DNA of 64,000 nt from Scalesia atractyloides (lineage: Eukaryota; Streptophyta; Magnoliopsida; Asterales; Asteraceae). The DNA lies in assembly GCA_947069175.1 (NCBI GenBank), contig CAMTDV010000013.1:59588610-59652609 (forward strand). Reading direction: 5' to 3'. Shown piece after piece: positions 58,191 through 64,000 of this stretch. A model generated the notes under the pieces. The model searched no databases. It was given only the letters and a program-made list of their open reading frames with translations, and was not told the origin of the DNA. The translations under genes were made by a program, and so were the position numbers. Each line of letters opens with the position of its first letter. Within the stretch, counting starts at the first letter, position 1.

Positions 58191-59165
58191 GCAGCATGTA
58201 AATGAGAGAGTTTAGGATTAGCCAGATATCGAGCACACTGGAAAATGGCAAACATGATATCTGGCCGACTTGCAGTGAGATACATGAGTGAACCAATCAT
58301 AGACCGGTACATAGTTGGATTGACAAGCGTTCCTTCAGCGTCTTCATTTAGCAAAGGCCGTTCTGCAATAGGTGAAGTCGTAGGCTTTGAGTTTGTAAGC
58401 TTGAATTTCGCAAGAAAGTCATTGACATAGTTTCCTTGATGAATCAAGATTCCTTGCTGGCTTTAACGAACTTGAAGTCCCAAAAACATAGTCATCTCCC
58501 CCAGTGAGCTCATCTCAAATTTCTTCTTCATGATTACTTCAAATTCCCGACACAGACCATCATTCATAAAACCAAATAATAATATCATCGACGTAAATTT
58601 GAACAAGAATAATGTCCTTGTCAACACGTTTGGTAAACAAAGTTTGATCAATGGTTCCCCGAGTATATCCATGAGCAAGCAACTGCTCTGTTAGAGTTGC
58701 GTACCATGCGCGAGGCGCTTGATGCAATATATACAAAGCTTTGTCCAATTTGTATGCATAGTCTGGCTAGTCAGGATCAGTAAAACCCGGTGGTTATGCC
58801 ACGTATATTTCCTCTTTCACCGTGTCGTAGAGAAAAACAGTCTTGACATCCATTTGATAGACGGTGAAGTCCATGTAAGACGCATATGCCAAGAAAATGC
58901 GAATAGCCTCCAATCGAGCTACCGGTGCATAAACCTCATCGTAGTCCAATCCTTCAATCAGACGGAAACCCTAAACAACCAGTCAAGCTTTGTTCCTAAC
59001 AATAACTCCAGTGTTATCCTGTTTATTGCGAAATACCCAGCGAGTTCCAAGAGCAGGTTTTCCTTGAGGAAGCTTCTCAAACTGATTGAGTTCTTCATGC
59101 ATAGCGTCAACCCAGCCGGGTTCCTGCAAGGCGACATCAATGCTTTTAGGTTCAATTTGTGAGAT
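58191..59165 (-). pseudogene. Element F reverse transcriptase
   Basis: From 59150: PGWVDAMHEELNQFEKLPQG, LGTRWVFRNKQDNTGVIVRN, EVYAPVARLEAIRIFLAYAS, MDVKTVFLYDTVKEEIYVA, DKALYILHQAPRAWYATL and IILVQIYVDDIII (YVDD at about 58590). A frame change follows, then KKKFEMSSLGEMTMFLGLQV, and LYRSMIG-type sequence from 58330. Catalytic Asp residues are kept, but stops near 58980 and 58790 and a frameshift near 58580 disable it. Confidence 0.9.
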
Positions 59166-59605
59166 AAAGCAAGAGTAAAGACAAGTATTGATATCCCTTG
59201 ATTACTGCGGGTTCAAACGGCAGCAGTAACAGGACCAATAACATTTTCAATTGGATGATCGCGCTATAGACGTTGTGGTATCGACGTAGCAGGGACAAGG
59301 AAATCTGTTTGCAAGTTGGTAACACTCGGTGAGATAACTCCAGATGGCTCCCTCCTCTTTAGTTGCACCAGTAGAAGTGTTGACTGATGAATCAACAGAA
59401 CATTCTGGCGGTGTAGGCTCAGGAAACAAAAATGAACCTAAGACATCAGGAGGTGTAGGCCCTTCATTTGTCAAAGTAGGTTATGTGTTTGGAGCCTCAA
59501 CTTCAGGGGAATCATCCTGAGGAGTCAGTTCAGATGCCGTTTCTTGATGCTGCGATACTGGTGAAGGTGTAGATATAGCTTCATTAAATCCAGGTGGATC
59601 CACAC
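59166..59605 (-). pseudogene. Element F integrase-RT linker
   Basis: Low-complexity Pro/Glu/Thr/Ser-rich sequence with stops (for example PTPPDVLGSFLFPEPTPPE at about 59465). This is the usual variable linker, with no domain visible. Confidence 0.6.
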
Positions 59606-60500
59606 TCAGCTGCTTAAAAGTCTCGTGCAGCTGTGCAGCTGTGCAGCATCGGCATAGTCTTCAGGTAAGATAGGCATCATTGGAAGGTCATAAATTTTGC
59701 TTGTACCTGCAATCACATTAGAAGGGACATCAACATGGTTAAACAAAGAAGAATAATCATACAGCCAGTTAGGACCAATGTGTGTGTCCTTGGGATTCTC
59801 CTCCAGCCAACCTACATTGTAGGTTTCAACTACCATTTTCTTGATCTTATTATCGACACGATAGGAAGTATTTTTAGAATATCCGACGAAAATGCATGGA
59901 TCCCTGCGTGATTCAAATTTCCCTTTAGCATCCATGAGCAAAAGAACACTAGGGCATCCGAACTTGCGGAAATGCTTGACCGAAGGTTTGCGACCTTCAA
60001 CCACTTCGTACGGTGTTTGCATGCGTCTTTTGTTGATCAGGGCATGATTCTGAATATAATAGGCGGTATTGATTGCTTCTTCCTAGAAAATAAGAGGTCG
60101 TTCGAATTCAACCAACATAGTACGTGCAGCTTTAATCAGTGTTCGATTTCTCCGTTCTGCAACCCCATTTTGTTGTGGAGTTCTGGCTGCACTAAACTGT
60201 CGATCAATACCCTTGGAGGAGCAGAAAGAATTTATGGTAGCATTCTTAAACTCTGTTCCATTATCACAATGAATAGCCTTCACGGTGGTGTCTGTCTGGT
60301 TTTCCATAAGTGTGATGAACCGTTTGACTAACTCAGCGGTTTCACTTTTTTGTGATAGAAAGAAGACCCAAGTGAATCGTGAGTAGTCATCAATAATAAC
60401 CAGACAGTATGCCTTCCTGCCAATGCTCAGAACATCTGTCGGACCAAAAAGATCCATACGAAGCAATTCTAAGACTTGAGACGTGGAAGGTGCGGGTTTA
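59606..60500 (-). pseudogene. Element F integrase
   Basis: 60466-60083 gives LRMDLFGPTDVLSIGRKAY (Asp5), KAIHCDNGTEFKNATINSF (Asp68) and PQQNGVAERRNRTLIKAAR (Glu104). Asp68 to Glu104 has the DD35E spacing. A stop near 60083 precedes the C-terminal part (60022-59606: TPYEVVEGRKPSVKHFRKFG, PCIFVGYSKNT). All catalytic residues are present. Confidence 0.92.
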
Positions 60501-61060
60501 GACTTGTGCGGCTATCGATGTTGTTTCCCACGTGCACATGATTCATACTTTTCAATCTGCATAAAGTCCCGAACTGGTAGATCTCTGACTAAACCACCTT
60601 TTGCAAGTCTATTTAAGTTCTGCATGTTGATGTGTCTGAGTCGACTATGCCATAACATTGCATCATGCTCAGCAGTCGATGAGAACAAGCAAGTAAGCTT
60701 GTCAGTGGGAGCTTTGTTCATGTCGATGACATATGCATTTCCTTTTAGCACTGCATTTAGAATAATCCATTCATCCGGAATGATGAGGTCTGGTTTCAGT
60801 ACATAACACCCTTTCTTGATAAAGAGAACATCAAAATAATTATCACAGAGCTGAGACACCCTCAAAAGACTATACTTCAACTCTGGTACGTAATTCATGT
60901 TCTTGAAGTTGAGAGCTCTGTTGCATACTGTTCCTCTCATAGTGATCTTTCGTGTCTCACCACCTGCGAAGGAGACAAATCCGCCATAAAAAAACTGAAT
61001 GTCATTCAACTGCGAGATGTCCCAGTCATGTGCCTGGAACAACCACTGTCAATATACCAG
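60501..61060 (-). pseudogene. Element F protease and pre-integrase domain
   Basis: DSGCSRHMTG is encoded at about 61050-61021 in one frame. A one-base loss then shifts to the long ORF (61042-60512) with LNDIQFFYGGFVSFAGGE, LKYSLLRVSQLCDNYFDVLF and CYVLKPDLIIPDEW. The pre-integrase part shows LWHSRLRHINMQNLNRLAKG and ESCARGKQ. The usual first Cys of the CxxC pair reads Tyr (TAT), so zinc binding may be lost. Confidence 0.88.
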
Positions 61061-62520
61061 AGTCTGACGAGAATTCACCAGAGCTGTTCCTTCACATTTC
61101 AACAGGTTTTAGTTAGAAGCTGCAACCCAGGCCATTGACGATCTGGGCATCACATTAAGTGACCTCACGAAAAATTAAATTAGTTGAGGATGAGGTCGAT
61201 GATGCTTTCGATTTCTCTAGTTGTGGGGTAGAAGACTGAATCTTGGTCTAGATCTTAGGCCTCCAGGTTAGCGAGTCAGACTTCTGCACAGTCCTTGGAG
61301 TGCTAGAAGGATTCTAAGAACCTGAAGGTCTTATAGATTTGTGAGTTTGTTTCTTTGCCATGTTCCAGTCTTGATCAGAAGGCTTAGCCGTGGTAAATCG
61401 AGCCTGATACAGGCGATTAGGCCCTAGCTTTTTGATATTTTGAGAATAATGCTTTGAAAGGTGTGAAGGGCTTTTGACAATTTCGCGCAATATGCCTGGG
61501 AAATCCACAGTTGAAACAGGTCTGCCTCTTCTGGAAGAAAATAGTCTGTTCAGCTTGGGAAATTCTAGGCAATTTGTCTGTCAGTTTCTTGCTTTCTGAT
61601 ACTGACGGCTGGTGCAAGAGATTGATCTTTGCTGTAGCCTGCGCATAACCATCAGCACACTTATAAGGTTTATGATTTGAATTAGACAATTTGGAGTCAG
61701 TAGACTTAGGCACAAATTTAACTGATTTCTACTCAGCTTTTTGCTCAATAGATTCAGTTTTGGGTTGCTGAGTCAATTTCTTAGAGAGAGGAACTGACTC
61801 CGAAACTGCCTTTTCATTTGTCTGAGATGCCTGTTTGATTTTCTTCTTTTTGGATCTACGTGTTCTCCGTTTCTTATTAGTAATTTTCAAACCATTTTGC
61901 ATGGCAGATTCTGAAGAAGAGACGGGTGATTCAGCAAGGACATCCGTTTCTGTAATGACATAAGATGAGCTTGAAGCATTAAAAGCAGGAGGAATCTCTA
62001 AATTTTGAAAAGTTTGAGATTCTGATTCAGATTCAGTTTCAAAATTTTTATCTGAATCAGCAGGACGAGAATGCTCATTTTTTGTCATTTCAGAATCGGT
62101 CCATTGTTCCGGGGTTGAAGATGAAGATGATGATTCGCCCGATTCTTCCAGTACTATGCCAGTGTCATTCTTTACAGGTTCAGCTGTTTGGTTGGTTTCC
62201 TCATTGTCAACCTTGGGATCAGCATCAACAGCTGGTACTTCCTGAGAAATAATTCCCGTCTCTTCAGTAGGAACTGAGGAAACCGTATCACCTGTCGATG
62301 TTGTATCTGTAGCAAAATTCGTGTTTTCATCACAAGAATTATCACATTTATTATCAGCATTCGATGAAAAAACAAAATTAAAACAATCTATGTTATCAAC
62401 ACAACCAACACTGTCTGAAAATGTAAATTGTTTAGCTAGAAATTGATTCAAAATGTCAAAAGCAGGTTTATAAAAATCATAGTCAGCAGCCGAATTGTCT
62501 GAATTGGAATTCAGACATTC
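61061..62520 (-). pseudogene. Element F gag, C-terminal part
   Basis: The zinc knuckle CFNCGFPRHIARNC is at 61477-61518. Upstream, in the minus direction, is a basic stretch (KKRRTRRSKKKKIKQ, about 61880-61830). Before that lies a long acidic Ser/Asp/Glu/Thr region (62500-61950). Then the N gap. Only one knuckle is visible; any second knuckle and the N-terminal gag domain are not in the sequence. Confidence 0.82.
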
Positions 62521-62620
62521 NNNNNNNNNNNNNNNNNNNNNNNNNNNNNNNNNNNNNNNNNNNNNNNNNNNNNNNNNNNNNNNNNNNNNNNNNNNNNNNN
62601 NNNNNNNNNNNNNNNNNNNN
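62521..62620. other. Assembly gap (100 N)
   Basis: Exactly 100 N, the conventional length for a gap of unknown size. The left side is minus-strand Copia gag, the right side + strand Gypsy integrase, so at least the 5' part of F, the 5' end of C and the front of the Gypsy element are unseen. Confidence 0.98.
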
Positions 62621-62622
62621 AG

Positions 62623-63548
62623 GAAGTAGTTTCTCGGCACGGAGTGCCAACATCCATCATCTCAGACAGAGATGCTCGCTTCACGTCCAACTTCTGGCGG
62701 TCACTCCAGAAAGCGTTGGGAACACGCTTGGATATGAGCACAGCCTATCACCCTCAGACTGATGGTCAAAGCGAAAGGACCATACAAACCTTGGAAGACA
62801 TGCTTAGGGCATGCGTCGTAGACTTCGGAAATAGTTGGGAAATCCACCCGCCTCTAGTAGAATTCTCATATAACAACAGTTATCATACGAGTATTTCGGC
62901 AGCACCGTTTGAGGCATTATACGGTCGTAAATGTAGATCACCGGTCTGCTGGGCAGAAGTCGGTGATAGTCAACTCACAGGCCCTGAGTTAATACTTGAG
63001 GCTACTGAAAAGATTGTACAAATCAGAAACCGCATGGCGGCGGCACGAGATCGACAGAAAAGCTACGCTGATCAACGACGCAAACCGCTCGAATTTCAAG
63101 TAGGCGACCGCCTCCTACTAAAGGTGTCACCCTGGAAGGGTGTAATCCGTTTTGGAAAACGGGGCAAACTAAACCCACGGTATGTAGGCCCGTTTGTAAT
63201 CTTGAAACGTTCGGACCCGTAGCTTATCAATTAGACCTTCCTGCCGAACTCAGTGGAGTTCACAACGTATTTCACGTGTCAAATCTGAAGAAGTGTCTAT
63301 CAGATGAAACTCTAGTCATTCCATTGGATGAAATCCAAGTGGATGAACAACTGCACTTTGTGGAACAGCCTATCGAGATCATGGATCGTGAGATCAAGAC
63401 TCGAAGGCACAGCAAGATTCCTATCGTTAAGGTTCGTTTGGACTCTAAGCGTGGACCGGAGTTCACGTGGGAAAGAGAGGACCAAATGAAAAGCAAATAC
63501 CCACACCTCTTCGCAGCTGGGCAGCAAACTAACGATACCAGTAACTAA
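62623..63548 (+). pseudogene. Tekay-like integrase C-terminal half and chromodomain-like tail
   Basis: The frame is open from the gap: VVSRHGVPTSIISDRDARF (Asp of the DDE triad) and AYHPQTDGQSERTIQTLEDM (Glu), 35 residues apart. Then ALYGRKCRSPVCWAEVG and the GPY/F module (PRYVGPFVILKR). A one-base loss near 63210 brings a TAG at 63220-63222. The next frame continues with AYQLDLPAELSGVHNVFHVS and ends with KVRLDSKRGPEFTWEREDQM, a chromodomain-like tail, and a stop at 63546-63548. Such tails are thought to steer insertion toward heterochromatin. Confidence 0.9.
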
Positions 63549-63823
63549 ATTTTCGGGACGAAAATTCTTTCAACATGGGGATGATGTGACAACCTGGAAA
63601 TTTCTCATACTTTCGCATACCATTGTTAACTAAGTCCTTGTGCATGGCACTTGGGAATCTTTGTGCATGGCACTTGGGAACTTCTTGTAACTTCGCATAC
63701 CATCATAAACGAACTAACACTTTGTGAGTGGCACTCTAAACATGTACGCTGCATTCAAAACCGCATTTACTCAATTTTCGGGACGAAAATTCTTTCAACA
63801 TGGGGATAATGTGACATCCCGGT
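63548..63823 (+). repeat. 225 bp duplication of PPT and LTR start
   Basis: AATTTTCGGGACGAAAATTC and TTTCAACATGGGGAT(G/A)ATGTGACA occur at 63548 and again at 63773. Each is followed by an LTR-like start (TGTGACAACCTGG at 63585, TGTGACATCCCGG at 63810). Inside the first unit, TTGTGCATGGCACTTGGGAA is itself duplicated (63638-63657, 63661-63680). Confidence 0.88.
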
Positions 63824-64000
63824 TTTTCGGATAACTTAAACGCAATACTTGTCGAATAAATTGTATGCTACGTATTAAACGTGTACGAGTTAGTGAATAC
63901 GTGATGTGCGATTATGTGATTGTTTTAGTTATAAAATAATTATGGTAAAAATGTACACGAACCGAACCGAACCGCGACACGAACCAACTTTGATTCCTTG
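63810..64000 (+). repeat. Start of the Gypsy 3' LTR (partial)
   Basis: It starts TGTGACATCCCGG immediately after the second PPT copy and runs off the window. It contains a GAACC-type repeat (ACGAACCGAACCGAACCGCG) near 63957. Confidence 0.7.

Larger units (their letters stand above)
5976..62520 (-). mobile_element. Element C: SIRE-like Ty1/Copia retrotransposon, the outer host of the nest
   Basis: The surviving pieces, in minus-strand order, are gag (50766-52801), protease (50327-50765), pre-integrase/integrase (24801-23700), RT (about 23700-23444 and 20824-19880), RNase H (19880-19500), a spacer, the env-like ORF (17874-6379), PPT and 3' LTR (5976-6364). Inserted elements A, E, F, G1 and H interrupt it. 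The pieces read consecutively across each insertion with a matching or near-matching TSD. The 5' LTR and start of gag are not seen and would lie in or beyond the N gap. The base pairs before the 3' LTR are AACAT, the expected TSD. The copy is dead: many stops and frameshifts, and the protease aspartate is replaced. Confidence 0.85.
52802..62520 (-). mobile_element. Element F: second SIRE-like Copia family, cut by the N gap
   Basis: The 3' LTR is 52802-53097, preceded by ATACT (52797-52801), the expected TSD. The internal order on the minus strand is gag (from the gap), protease, integrase, RT, RNase H, spacer, env-like ORF, PPT. Its LTR and motif array differ from A, B and C, but the domain plan is the same. 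It interrupts the gag of element C. The 5' LTR and right TSD would be inside or beyond the gap, so the TSD is untested. Confidence 0.88.
62621..64000 (+). mobile_element. Ty3/Gypsy Tekay-like chromovirus, 3' end
   Basis: Integrase C-terminal half with a chromodomain-like tail (62623-63548), then polypurine-like sequence and LTR start, which runs off the window. It is opposite in strand to the Copia elements. The C-terminal wording is that of Tekay/Del chromoviruses as I remember them. Confidence 0.88.

Noticed and set aside
61061..62520. Acidic Ser-rich region as a separate host gene
   Set aside because: It runs in the same direction into the zinc knuckle of F gag and precedes the F protease, as expected for gag.

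Overview
This is a gene-poor plant nuclear window built almost entirely of LTR retrotransposons inserted into one another. The copia elements carry a long extra ORF after RNase H, as in the SIRE/Maximus (Sirevirus) lineage. From memory, the closest relatives of this ORF are in Asteraceae genomes (Tanacetum, lettuce), so an Asteraceae source is likely; no search was run. I found no intact host gene, rRNA, tRNA or CRISPR array.

Layout. 1-1480 is a broken ORF1-like pseudogene on the + strand. 1481-4111 is AT-rich non-coding DNA, then a probable solo LTR (4117-5665, TSD GAATA) and a short coding fragment. From 5976 to the gap at 62521 lies one minus-strand copia element, C, split by five insertions: E (8045-10967, TSD TTCTT, non-coding copia derivative), G1 (11552-15588, 4.0 kb solo LTR), H (20825-23443, 2.6 kb solo LTR), A (24802-50326, TSD GAATA) and F (52802 to the gap). 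A is split in turn by B (26406-33650, TSD ATTTG) and G2 (37255-41327, TSD CCTTG, same LTR family as G1). After 100 N, a + strand Ty3/Gypsy Tekay-like chromovirus tail runs to 63548, followed by a duplicated polypurine-tract/LTR start.

Division of labour. C, A and F each read, on the minus strand, gag - protease - integrase - reverse transcriptase - RNase H - spacer - extra (env-like) ORF - PPT - 3' LTR. All are decayed by stops, frameshifts and insertions. B has lost everything between the protease active site and RNase H. E keeps only LTRs, PBS, leader and PPT. Both would have depended on proteins from relatives.

The most interesting signal is in the non-coding DNA of this copia group. Palindromic TCGTACGA motifs cluster next to the LTR TATA boxes, in the gag leader, and around a predicted internal promoter of the extra ORF. 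In both C and A that ORF appears to start with a three-codon exon (ATG plus two codons, then GTAATT) and to splice to an acceptor at which protein similarity between the copies begins. F carries a different palindrome-like array (ATCCGGAT type) at the matching place. This suggests a separately promoted, spliced env-like transcript with its own lineage-specific binding-site array.
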